Assembly (NCBI GenBank): GCA_934546985.1
Contig: CAKTEE010000002.1
Coordinates: forward strand, 186,001-250,000
Direction: 5' to 3'
Length of the DNA stretch: 64,000 nt
Source: an uncultured Eubacteriales bacterium
GTDB lineage: Bacteria > Bacillota > Clostridia > Oscillospirales > Acutalibacteraceae
Every line of letters begins with the position of its first letter. Within the stretch, counting starts at the first letter, position 1. The translations under genes were made by a program, and so were the position numbers. The notes beneath the pieces were generated by a model. The model saw nothing but the letters and a program-made list of their open reading frames with translations, did no database searches and was not told the DNA's origin. Of the stretch, positions 1 to 7,939 are shown piece after piece.

Positions 1-730
1 TCTCATCTATCAATCCATAAAGGCATTCTATCGCATCAGATAAACTGCCCAAACTATCAATAAGACCTTCTTTTACTGCCGCTTCCCCATCAAGAACCGT
101 CCCAACATCAGTAACCAACTCTTGTGTATTCATCAAAAGTTCTCGAAAACGTGCGCTTTCCATATGAGAATTTGCAGTTACAAAACTTACAATTCGCTCC
201 TGCATTCTTTCAAAATAAGAAAGCGTCTGCGGAACTCCTAATACTACACCGCTCATTCGAACAGGATGAATTGTCATTGTAGCGCTTGGAACAATAAAAG
301 ACCGTTTTGCACTCACTGCCAGAGGAACGCCGATCGAATGCCCTCCTCCCAGAACCAGAGAAACCGTCGGCGTTTTCATCCCCGCTACAAGTTCTGCAAT
401 AGCCAAACCTGCTTCTACATCGCCGCCTACAGTATTCAGGACAATAATTAAACCTTCAATTTCTGTAGATTCTTCAATTGCCACCAACTGCGGGATGACA
501 TGTTCGTATTTTGTTGTTTTATTTTGCGACGGCAAGATATAATGCCCTTCAATCTGCCCGATAATTGTCAGGCAATGGATAAGATGCTTGTCAGACTTTA
601 CAGTAATAGAACCTAATTCCAATAGTTGATCCTGCTGAGTCTGCACATCATTCTCAAGATTATCTTTATCTTTTTCATCATCTGCCGGGCTATTATAAAA
701 CAATCCGGAATTCCTACATATTTTTTTCAT
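1..730 (-). CDS. tepA: TepA-like ClpP-family serine protease (3' end outside window)
   Basis: This is the first 243 codons of a leftward gene that runs off the left edge. The protein belongs to the ClpP/crotonase-fold serine proteases and resembles TepA (YmfB), reported in Bacillus as a factor helping protein export and degrading small proteins. After a charged N-terminal tail (about 40 residues) it shows the ClpP-like core with the NTVGGDVEAGLAIAEL segment, the nucleophile region LGGGHSIGVPLA and the following MTIHPVRM histidine segment. The GHSIG form, rather than the ASMG form of true ClpP, is what points to TepA. Start ATG 728-730 follows an AAAGGGG ribosome site. It is transcribed from its own promoter at 794-822. 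Confidence 0.85.
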   Translation of the reverse strand, partial: MKKICRNSGLFYNSPADDEKDKDNLENDVQTQQDQLLELGSITVKSDKHLIHCLTIIGQIEGHYILPSQNKTTKYEHVIPQLVAIEESTEIEGLIIVLNTVGGDVEAGLAIAELVAGMKTPTVSLVLGGGHSIGVPLAVSAKRSFIVPSATMTIHPVRMSGVVLGVPQTLSYFERMQERIVSFVTANSHMESARFRELLMNTQELVTDVGTVLDGEAAVKEGLIDSLGSLSDAIECLYGLIDE

Positions 731-793
731 AGTTCACGCCCCTTTAAGGGCTATTCTTCCCCAACAGGCGCGGCACATACAAACTTATACTTT

Positions 794-822
794 ATTATAG
801 CATTGATTTTCTTCTGGTTCAA
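794..822 (-). promoter_or_regulatory. Sigma-A promoter of tepA
   Basis: Reading leftwards, TTGAAC (817-822) and TATAAT (794-799) are separated by 17 bases. The start of tepA lies about 60 bases downstream. Confidence 0.7.
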
Positions 823-1132
823 ATAAAAATTTTCCACCTTTTTCTGTTTTATAAATAATAGAAGCAGAGACGTTTATTGTGATATTATACAAAATATTAA
901 AGAGATTTTATACATTAAGTATTCAATTGTTTCTTTATTGGTAAAACTTTGTTGTTTTTGTAAGATTTATTTTTTTAAGTCATTTTTCCTTGAAAATCAA
1001 CTGAATAATGATTAATATATAGTTGATATGGACTGTTTCGTTTGGATTTCATAGCATAGTGTGCAATATCCTCATCCATTTTGAAATAGTTCTGTATATT
1101 GCAATCAAATGAATCAAAGGAGGAATTGGCTA
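823..1132. promoter_or_regulatory. Divergent intergenic region with inverted repeat upstream of the GH18 gene
   Basis: This AT-rich gap separates tepA from the chitinase-like gene. The notable element is a perfect 8-base inverted repeat, TGCAATAT (1062-1069) and ATATTGCA (1096-1103), ending 12 bases before the AAAGGAGG ribosome site (1116-1123). It could be an operator or form a leader hairpin. I see no convincing sigma-A promoter for the rightward gene. Confidence 0.4.
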
Positions 1133-4100
1133 ATGAAAAAGACCCCTAAGGCCACCCGGTTTTTAAGCCTGATGATGACAGTTGTTTTGTTAATCAGTGT
1201 GCTTTCAGCCGGAATGGCAGCAAAAGCAGCGGCTTCTGTAACAATCACGCCGGTAGCTTTTGAAAGTTTTGTCAATGGAGGCTGGTTTGAACCAGACACT
1301 GGTATGGTCAGCCTGAAAAAAATTGACCCTGCTGAACATACTCAAACACTCACAGAAGGTACCTATTATTTCATGTTTGGTACAAGCGGCACCTATACCG
1401 CTTCATCTTCTAATACGGTAGCAATCATTAGCGTAGACGCTAATGGGAATGTTAACGTAAAAGATGGTAAATTCACCTATAATTCATGGGACAGTTCTCC
1501 GGTTACTGAGCTTTCCACCAAGACAGCAATTGTTTATGGAAGCTCCAGCCAAATGTATGTCCAGTGGGGCGGAAGTGCTCCTCCTGTTAAGGAAGACCCC
1601 GGCGATCCGGTACTCAGAAGAGTTGCAGTTACAGTAAAAGCTTCTGATACAAGAGATCATATGGGTTACGGAAATGCTTTGACCGCCGGTTCTGCAGCAG
1701 ACGATGAAACACTTCACACAGTACATGCCGCAGGTACCGTTTACCTAAACCCCGGTGATGATTACCTTTTCTATATGGTAAAAGGTCAGGCAGGCAGTTG
1801 GTATTTTAATACTTATGCTGACTGCGTTCGTATTAAAGTTGACGAACACGGATGCATCACTACCAGCGGCGCTTCTTTTGACTGGAACGGCGTTTCCAAT
1901 ACTTCTACACTGAACTATGTCATTGAACCAAGCATTGGCGGCGTTATATTGGATTATAAAGAAAATAGTGAACCGCAAATGATTGTTACTGCTGAAATGC
2001 AGGGTGTTATTGACGACGGCGGCGTATATGGTCCCGGCGTCAGCGACCGGACTTTAGATGAATGGGCACAGATTAATCACGATCTTGCTACTGTAGTAGA
2101 CGGTTCTGATCGTCAGGCTTTCTCTGTAAACTCAGTTAAAAATCTGATTGCTAAATTAGGCAAACCTGCACGTACGCTTTCTAAAATTGAATTTAATCAG
2201 AATACCTTAGATTATTATGCAGAACAGAAACAGTTGAACGCTGCTTACATGAAACATGAAAGCTATGAATATTCCAATTATTTCCTGCACGATTATTATG
2301 CTCAAGGTATTTGGGATTCTATGCCTGCGGCATATGGCTGGATGCAGGATGAGTTTACTACCCCCGGCAAAATTATTATGAAAAAAGTTCCTGAGTTAAA
2401 AGGGTTATCCCACGGATTAACCGGCGGCGGACAAAACCCATATGTACTCTGCGATTATCTTGAAAGAATGTCCGGCACCGCTGATACTCCGGCTGTGGAA
2501 GGAACCGCAGGCGTTGGATGGTACCATGGATACGATGAAATTGCAGAAACACCTTACCTTTGGAATCCGACAGAAGGCATATTCCTGACCTATGAAAATG
2601 AACAGTCTTTGCGTGCACGCACGGACTACGTTAATCAGAAAGGTCTTGGCGGCATTATTATCTGGGAAATTTCCGGTGATAATACTGCATATTATAACAT
2701 GACCCGCATACTGAAAGAAGAACTGAAAGATAAAGGTAAAAATGTAATTGCTTACTTTGTAAACTGGGCTGTTTACAACAAGTACCATCAGTATCAGAGT
2801 CCTGATTTTATTCCATGGGATAAACTTACCTGTATCAACTACTCTTTCTTCCAGATCGGCGGTTATTCTGAAGGCGCACTTGAACTCCCGGCTAATACTA
2901 TTCAATCTTTTGACTCTTGGGCAGACGACTATAAAGGCGATTATGCAGATAATGCACCGAACATGCTGCGTAAATTTTCTGATTTGAAAGAACAGTATCC
3001 GGATGTTAAAGTTATGGCTTCCATTGGTGGATGGACCCGCGGCGATGGCTTTGGTACTATGGTTGCAACGAAAGAAAACCGCACCACTTTTATCAACAGT
3101 ATCATCGAGTTTATGAAAACCTATACTTTCTTTGATGGTATTGACCTTGACTGGGAATATCCGGGCGCTGCAAGGGAACCTGATTATGACGATCCAAATG
3201 ATCAGGGTGTTACAACCTCCGGCGATGACTTTAAGAATTATGCAGATTTTGTTTCCGAACTGAGAATTGCACTTGATACAGAATTTAAATCCACCGGCCG
3301 TAATCTAATTTCCGCATGTTGTCCAGGTTCTGAAAGCAAACTTGCACATCAGGATCTTGACAGACTGACAAAGGATCTTACTTGGCTGAACATGATGACT
3401 TATGACTATCATGGTGCTTTCGATCCGACAATCGGCTATAACAGTCCATTGTATGCTCATCCGGAAACTCCTGATGAATGGAGCACAGACACTACCATTC
3501 GCTATCTGGAAGATAAAAACATTGATCTTTCTAAAGTAAATATTGGCGCTGCATTCTATTCCAGAGGCTGGGCTGGCGTTATTCCGGATGAACACAATAA
3601 TCCTGCTCCATTGGCTGATCCTACTCCAATTTTCCCAACTGGGGAAGACACTGTAACTGTTACACCGGCAAATTCTACTATTAAAGTAAATGATAAGCTT
3701 CAGCTCAATGCTACGGCTACCAGCAGTAACATTGTTCAATGGACTTCTTCTAATCCGGCAGTTGCCGCAGTTAGCAATACCGGGCTTGTTACCGGCGTCA
3801 CAGAAGGAATTGTTACTATTACAGCAACATCTTCCAGCGGTAAGAGCGGCACAGCAAAGGTTACTGTTGTCAAAGGTGAAACCGCAGGGAAAGAAATTGT
3901 AATGAAATTTGATGCAACCAAAGCATATGTTGATGGAAGTGTATATCCAACCACTCAGTATGCTACTGGTTATGCAACCCTTACTAATGTAAACGGTACA
4001 GCTATGATGCCGTTGCGTTATATTGCAGAAGTAAGCGGCTTCGATGTTGCTTATGATGAAGCTACTCAAAAAACAAAGGTTACAAACAAAGCAAACGGTG

Positions 4101-4366
4101 AATACCTACTGGTAACTCCGGGTAATGCTTCTGTTGATAAGTATTCTTCTACAGGCGCTTTGATTGGAACCAGCAATGCTCCTAGCGCATTCACCATTAA
4201 CAATGGTGTAACTATGGGCCCGCTGCGTTATACTTGTGAATCTCTTGGTATGTATGTAAACTATCAGGAAACCAATCATGGCATTTATGTAACTGTTACA
4301 TCTGCATCTAAAACAACTGATGAAGCTCTTGCATTAATTGAAAAAGCTTACGGTCTCGGTCTCTAA
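1133..4366 (+). CDS. Secreted multidomain GH18 chitinase-like enzyme with an apparently permuted barrel
   Basis: A 1077-residue exported glycoside hydrolase of family 18, predicted to cut chitin-type beta-1,4-GlcNAc chains or related glycans outside the cell. A signal peptide (about residues 1-34) is followed by two similar beta-rich modules (about 35-290) and a segment I do not recognise. The barrel shows a beta-1-like NVIAYFVNWAVY (537-548), SIGGW, the catalytic DGIDLDWEYP (668-677; acid E675), MTYDYHGAFD and GAAFYSRGW (805-813). The region that normally closes the barrel (YDEIAETPYLWN to GGIIIWEISGD, about 464-515) lies before beta-1, not after beta-7. Then come a BIG_2 Ig-like domain (about 839-913) and a copper-amine-oxidase-N type stalk domain (about 920-1055). 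The ATG at 1133 is chosen because AAAGGAGG precedes it; an in-frame ATG at 1109 would overlap that site. It appears monocistronic, with its own terminator. Confidence 0.88.
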   Translation: MKKTPKATRFLSLMMTVVLLISVLSAGMAAKAAASVTITPVAFESFVNGGWFEPDTGMVSLKKIDPAEHTQTLTEGTYYFMFGTSGTYTASSSNTVAIISVDANGNVNVKDGKFTYNSWDSSPVTELSTKTAIVYGSSSQMYVQWGGSAPPVKEDPGDPVLRRVAVTVKASDTRDHMGYGNALTAGSAADDETLHTVHAAGTVYLNPGDDYLFYMVKGQAGSWYFNTYADCVRIKVDEHGCITTSGASFDWNGVSNTSTLNYVIEPSIGGVILDYKENSEPQMIVTAEMQGVIDDGGVYGPGVSDRTLDEWAQINHDLATVVDGSDRQAFSVNSVKNLIAKLGKPARTLSKIEFNQNTLDYYAEQKQLNAAYMKHESYEYSNYFLHDYYAQGIWDSMPAAYGWMQDEFTTPGKIIMKKVPELKGLSHGLTGGGQNPYVLCDYLERMSGTADTPAVEGTAGVGWYHGYDEIAETPYLWNPTEGIFLTYENEQSLRARTDYVNQKGLGGIIIWEISGDNTAYYNMTRILKEELKDKGKNVIAYFVNWAVYNKYHQYQSPDFIPWDKLTCINYSFFQIGGYSEGALELPANTIQSFDSWADDYKGDYADNAPNMLRKFSDLKEQYPDVKVMASIGGWTRGDGFGTMVATKENRTTFINSIIEFMKTYTFFDGIDLDWEYPGAAREPDYDDPNDQGVTTSGDDFKNYADFVSELRIALDTEFKSTGRNLISACCPGSESKLAHQDLDRLTKDLTWLNMMTYDYHGAFDPTIGYNSPLYAHPETPDEWSTDTTIRYLEDKNIDLSKVNIGAAFYSRGWAGVIPDEHNNPAPLADPTPIFPTGEDTVTVTPANSTIKVNDKLQLNATATSSNIVQWTSSNPAVAAVSNTGLVTGVTEGIVTITATSSSGKSGTAKVTVVKGETAGKEIVMKFDATKAYVDGSVYPTTQYATGYATLTNVNGTAMMPLRYIAEVSGFDVAYDEATQKTKVTNKANGEYLLVTPGNASVDKYSSTGALIGTSNAPSAFTINNGVTMGPLRYTCESLGMYVNYQETNHGIYVTVTSASKTTDEALALIEKAYGLGL

Positions 4367-4390
4367 TATTTTTTACATTACGTGGTTTTT

Positions 4391-4425
4391 AAAGCCGTTT
4401 TGGAATTTTCCAAAACGGCTTTTTC
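4391..4425 (+). terminator. Rho-independent terminator of the GH18 gene
   Basis: Thirteen-base stem AAAGCCGTTTTGG / CCAAAACGGCTTT with a six-base loop and a trailing T run, 25 bases after the stop codon. Confidence 0.85.
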
Positions 4426-4507
4426 CTTATAAAAATTTTTGAATATACAAAAAATCTTTTTACATAAACGCATTTGCCGGTTGCAATAATAAAGCTGAGG
4501 TGAGATT

Positions 4508-4747
4508 ATGGCAAAAGCAAGTTCCTACTTTACACTCAAAAATGAAATCGAAAAACATGATATGAAAAATATCAAGCAAGAATTGGATAAAATAGATGGT
4601 ATTCTTTCAGTAAGTGTGAATATTAGTAAATCTCTTGTTGCTGTTGACTATGACAATTCCGGTATCGATCATCAGCATATTCAAAACAAATTAAATAATT
4701 TAGGATTTGAAATGTTAAAAATATCAAACCAAGAACATGTAATGTAA
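4508..4747 (+). CDS. Small HMA-fold-like protein lacking metal-binding cysteines
   Basis: A 79-residue protein whose pattern (a short helix, then GILSVSVNISKSLVAVDYD, then a helix ending NKLNNLGFEM) follows the beta-alpha-beta ferredoxin-like layout of heavy-metal-associated domains. The usual CxxC copper site is absent, and there are no cysteines at all, so metal transfer is unlikely. The family assignment rests on pattern only. The ribosome site GAGGTGAG precedes the ATG. It is first of three small genes on one strand with 12- and 18-base gaps, probably co-transcribed and ending at the 5091-5128 hairpin. Confidence 0.6.
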   Translation: MAKASSYFTLKNEIEKHDMKNIKQELDKIDGILSVSVNISKSLVAVDYDNSGIDHQHIQNKLNNLGFEMLKISNQEHVM

Positions 4748-4759
4748 AAGGAGAATTAT

Positions 4760-4894
4760 ATGCCAAAAGACAGCCAACCTGATAATAAAAAGAAAAGAAT
4801 GGAAAAATGCAATGGTCAAACCCCTATTACACAGGAAAATCAAAACCAAAACCGTAATGCGAAGAAAAAATCTATCAAAAATAATAATGTTTAA
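4760..4894 (+). CDS. Lysine/asparagine-rich 44-residue protein of unknown function
   Basis: Encodes 44 residues beginning MPKDSQPDNKKKRMEKCN and ending KKKSIKNNNV; very hydrophilic and strongly basic, with no membrane segment or signal peptide. A good AAAAGGAG ribosome site stands 5-10 bases before the ATG, which is the main reason to accept so short a gene. I do not recognise a family. Its place between two other small genes with the same spacing suggests one transcript. A structural, spore-associated or nucleic-acid-binding role is possible but unproven. Confidence 0.55.
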   Translation: MPKDSQPDNKKKRMEKCNGQTPITQENQNQNRNAKKKSIKNNNV

Positions 4895-4912
4895 CATTAA
4901 AGGAGAATATAT

Positions 4913-5050
4913 ATGGCAAAATCCGGAATGAAAAGACCCGATATAAAGAAAAATCGTACTACAGGAAAAAATGAATTTGCTCCGGTTCCTGAAATTCAAG
5001 GTAAAGCCAAAACAACCAAAGAAAAAGCAAAGCCGATCACTGAAAAATAA
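4913..5050 (+). CDS. Lysine-rich 45-residue protein of unknown function
   Basis: Encodes 45 residues starting MAKSGMKRPDIKKNR, with an APVPEIQGKAK stretch and ending KAKPITEK. It is basic, proline-containing, and has no hydrophobic segment. AAAGGAG precedes the ATG at suitable spacing. The PEIQGKAK phrase looks like a conserved motif of small clostridial proteins, but I cannot name the family. It is last in the three-gene group ending at the hairpin at 5091. Confidence 0.6.
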   Translation: MAKSGMKRPDIKKNRTTGKNEFAPVPEIQGKAKTTKEKAKPITEK

Positions 5051-5090
5051 CTGTTGGTATTTTACCGGAACAACTTATTATAAGCATAGA

Positions 5091-5128
5091 AAAAGCCTTT
5101 GGTGTAGCACAGACACACAAAGGCTTTT
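5091..5128 (+). terminator. Terminator of the small-gene trio
   Basis: Eleven-base stem AAAAGCCTTTG / CAAAGGCTTTT, 16-base loop, short T run, 40 bases after the last small gene. The next 210 bases to the leftward operon are AT-rich with nothing recognisable. Confidence 0.65.
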
Positions 5129-5338
5129 GAATTGAATAAGTAAATTTTATTGTTTTAAAAACCGAACATTGAGGTAAAAAATAAGTTTATCAAAAATTAA
5201 CATACATAAACAAATTTAAAGGCAATCATAAATATATAAAAATGATTCTATCAATCAATTACGCCTATGCCTAATCCAGTAAAAAAACTCTCTCTAAAAA
5301 CGGAAACGAAAGATACTGCAAATTATTTATTAAAGAAA

Positions 5339-6517
5339 TTATTTTGAATTAATAAATAACTTGTTTTTTATTTTTCTAAATAAACGATAAATTAAAAATA
5401 GTTTACTATAAAAATAAACATAATTTTTATAAGTTCTCTGAAATCCTTTTTTCTTTAATGAAGCAAGAATATGTTTAGAAAATGGGTTCTTTCTTGACGG
5501 ATAAGATAATGTCGGATTCCCTTTTAAAGCTGTATCAAGATCAGTTTCAAAAAATTCTAATTGGTTCTGAATTTTGGAAAAAAATTTCTTTCCTTTTTCT
5601 GTATTAACTAAAACTAAAGACGTTCCTTCCGGATGAAACGCTTCCGGATAAGTTTCACCAATTTTCCAGTAGTCTCCAATAGTCAAATCTCCTACCCGAT
5701 TTGTATTGGCATATTGGCAGGAAGTACATGAAGGCATAAGAAACACATTGCTGCCAAAGAAAACGCCATAAGCTGAGGCTTCAAATAAATTATTATAAAC
5801 CGTACCGTTTTCAAAAACGATTTTTAAATTTGGTTTCTGCTGTCCTTTTATTTTATGGCGGAAATCAATGGAAACAATTTTTGAATCATACTTTTCTTCC
5901 ATCATTTGAATAAAAGACTGTAAAAAAATTGGAGCATCAAGACCATGACAAACTAAATCAATTGTCAGCAGATTATCATAGTCTTTCTTTAGAAAAGAAT
6001 ACAAACCGGAAATCTGACAAGGTGTACCGGAAAACAATACCTGACGACCTTCCTCCAAAAAAGCAGCAGCTTTTTGATAAGATTCATTTGTGCTGCTGAA
6101 TGCATATTTACTTTTTCGGAATTTCTCACATTCCTTTATATTTTCAGCAAAATCAATTTCTACAGAAAAATTCTGACTATATTTTGCACCAAACACTACA
6201 CCTCCATTGTCTATAACCGTTTTTGCTGCAGTAAAAAACATGCCGCCAGACGCGCTCTTTTCTACCAATGCTGCATCTTTGTTCCATGCGGCATAAACAT
6301 AGGGAAATGAATTTTTAACTAACCGTTTTTGATTAACTTGGGAATATTGGCATACATTTTCGCAAAGTTTGCAGTTGATACAGCGTTTTGTATCAAGGGT
6401 TGGATAAAAAAAACCATTTCTTTCTATCATTGAAATACATTTTTGAGGACATTTTTGCTCACATGCACGGCAGCCACAGCAGAACTTAGTATCTTTTGTT
6501 ACTAAATATGATGCCAT
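5339..6517 (-). CDS. FrhB/FdhB-type coenzyme F420 hydrogenase beta-subunit-like protein in polysaccharide operon
   Basis: A 392-residue cytosolic iron-sulfur protein. The N-terminus carries two 4Fe-4S ferredoxin motifs (CCGCRACEQKCPQKC and CINCKLCENVC), followed by FrhB N- and C-domains (SGGMFFTAA, FSGTPCQISGL, LTIDLVCHG, VGDLTIGDYW). True F420 hydrogenase function is unlikely here. Such proteins recur in exopolysaccharide clusters beside polysaccharide pyruvyl transferases, where they are thought to act as flavin/Fe-S oxidoreductases on sugars or on the pyruvyl group; the exact reaction is unknown. It is the last gene of the operon, six bases after the flippase, with an AAAAGGGG ribosome site overlapping the flippase end. 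No clear terminator hairpin follows. Confidence 0.8.
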   Translation of the reverse strand: MASYLVTKDTKFCCGCRACEQKCPQKCISMIERNGFFYPTLDTKRCINCKLCENVCQYSQVNQKRLVKNSFPYVYAAWNKDAALVEKSASGGMFFTAAKTVIDNGGVVFGAKYSQNFSVEIDFAENIKECEKFRKSKYAFSSTNESYQKAAAFLEEGRQVLFSGTPCQISGLYSFLKKDYDNLLTIDLVCHGLDAPIFLQSFIQMMEEKYDSKIVSIDFRHKIKGQQKPNLKIVFENGTVYNNLFEASAYGVFFGSNVFLMPSCTSCQYANTNRVGDLTIGDYWKIGETYPEAFHPEGTSLVLVNTEKGKKFFSKIQNQLEFFETDLDTALKGNPTLSYPSRKNPFSKHILASLKKKGFQRTYKNYVYFYSKLFLIYRLFRKIKNKLFINSK

Positions 6518-6523
6518 TCCAAA

Positions 6524-7939
6524 TTATCCCCTTTTCGACTGAAGTACGGATTGCAAAACACTTAAAGATCTATAAAGCAAATCTTTTACAACCTTAAAAT
6601 TAACTCCTAAAAGCATTACAAAGAAAAGTATTCCATAAATAACCCAATATGGAGGACTTAAAGTTACTACTACTGCAATGGCAATGGTCAGCGCCGTATT
6701 TAAAATAATTTTTTTGACTGCATATTGGATATTTACCAACTTTCTTGTATCTACCAAACGGAATATCCAAAAAACCAAATAGCTAACGGCCATAGATAAA
6801 GACGCGCCTATTACGCCAATCGCAGGAATTAAAAATACATTACATACAATATTAACAATCGCAGCAACAAAATTGCTTACAAATGCCATCACTGTTTTTT
6901 TATTGGCCGTATATAAAGTACCCAAGAACTGTGCAAAAGTAAAGAAACAAATTCCAACCAACATTACAGGAATATATTTCCACGCAGTATAAAAAGACCG
7001 ATCTAAAATACCAGTAATTATTTTACTGCATAACATGAGCAAGGAAGATAAAATAAAGGTCAAAGACTGCAAAACATGAAAAATTTGACTGTTATAATCT
7101 GAAAAATCCTGATGTTCATATTCTGTATTAGCGGAAATCTGCCATGCCTGAATAAATACACCAACAATAATGGTTACAATGGTGGGCACCTTGAATGCAA
7201 TAGCAAACAGACCATTGGCTTCAGCGCCCAAATAACCCGTAACCATGAAACGTCCAATCATTGTTGTCATCCACCAGCAAATTGCGTTAGGAATTAAAGG
7301 AATACTGAATTTGTACATGGAGACAAAAAGTTCTTTTCCCAATCCGTGAAACTGCAAATCTTTCCAAAGCTTTTGAACAAGAAAAACAAACAGAAAAGAC
7401 GACAGATTTCCTACAATATAACCAAGCATATACCCTTCTATACCCATATGGAATCCAACAAGAAAAAGGATGTTGCAAAGCAGGATAAGAAGTGTTTGCA
7501 AAACATTATCGATTGTAAACAATCGTACTTTTCCAATAGCACGAATATATTGAGATGTAACAGAACGAAACATTTGAGAAATTGTATACATAATAATAAT
7601 CCAAATGTAATCTGTATAACCAATGCATCCTGAAAGAAGTGCCCCTACAATCATCAACAAAAGCGATCCGCCTACTACAGTAATAATTCCAACAGAAAAA
7701 GCCCCTTCTTTTTTTGTGTTCGTATCCATTGCAAACCGGAACACTGCATCAAAAATCGTAAGAGAAACAATGGGGAGCAACAAAGTTCCAATACTTTGCA
7801 GAATATCAACTGTACCATATTGAGCATCAGACAAAACCCTGGTATAAAAAGGCAGCAGTAAAAACTGAAGCATTTTGGAACCAAGGCTGCCAACTGCAAA
7901 AATTGCTATATTTTTAATTAAATTACCGTTTCTGCTCAT
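6524..7939 (-). CDS. Wzx-type lipid-linked oligosaccharide flippase
   Basis: A 471-residue polytopic membrane protein of the MATE/MOP superfamily, with roughly 12-14 hydrophobic segments. The N-terminal LIKNIAIFAVGSLGSKMLQF, ending in LPFYTRVLSDAQYG, is typical of polysaccharide transporters (Polysacc_synt, PF01943). It would flip undecaprenyl-linked repeat units across the membrane for polymerisation. The start ATG overlaps the 3' end of the upstream polymerase-fusion gene by 17 bases, indicating translational coupling. No transmembrane region appears disrupted. Confidence 0.88.
   Translation of the reverse strand: MSRNGNLIKNIAIFAVGSLGSKMLQFLLLPFYTRVLSDAQYGTVDILQSIGTLLLPIVSLTIFDAVFRFAMDTNTKKEGAFSVGIITVVGGSLLLMIVGALLSGCIGYTDYIWIIIMYTISQMFRSVTSQYIRAIGKVRLFTIDNVLQTLLILLCNILFLVGFHMGIEGYMLGYIVGNLSSFLFVFLVQKLWKDLQFHGLGKELFVSMYKFSIPLIPNAICWWMTTMIGRFMVTGYLGAEANGLFAIAFKVPTIVTIIVGVFIQAWQISANTEYEHQDFSDYNSQIFHVLQSLTFILSSLLMLCSKIITGILDRSFYTAWKYIPVMLVGICFFTFAQFLGTLYTANKKTVMAFVSNFVAAIVNIVCNVFLIPAIGVIGASLSMAVSYLVFWIFRLVDTRKLVNIQYAVKKIILNTALTIAIAVVVTLSPPYWVIYGILFFVMLLGVNFKVVKDLLYRSLSVLQSVLQSKRG

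Noticed and set aside
626..826. 66-codon rightward frame overlapping the tepA start
   Set aside because: Antisense to tepA and its promoter; no ribosome site.
3305..4069. 254-codon open frame antisense to the GH18 gene (and a 162-codon one at 2417-2905)
   Set aside because: Cysteine- and serine-rich, low-complexity translation with no recognisable domain or ribosome site; explained as a shadow of the strongly codon-biased sense gene.
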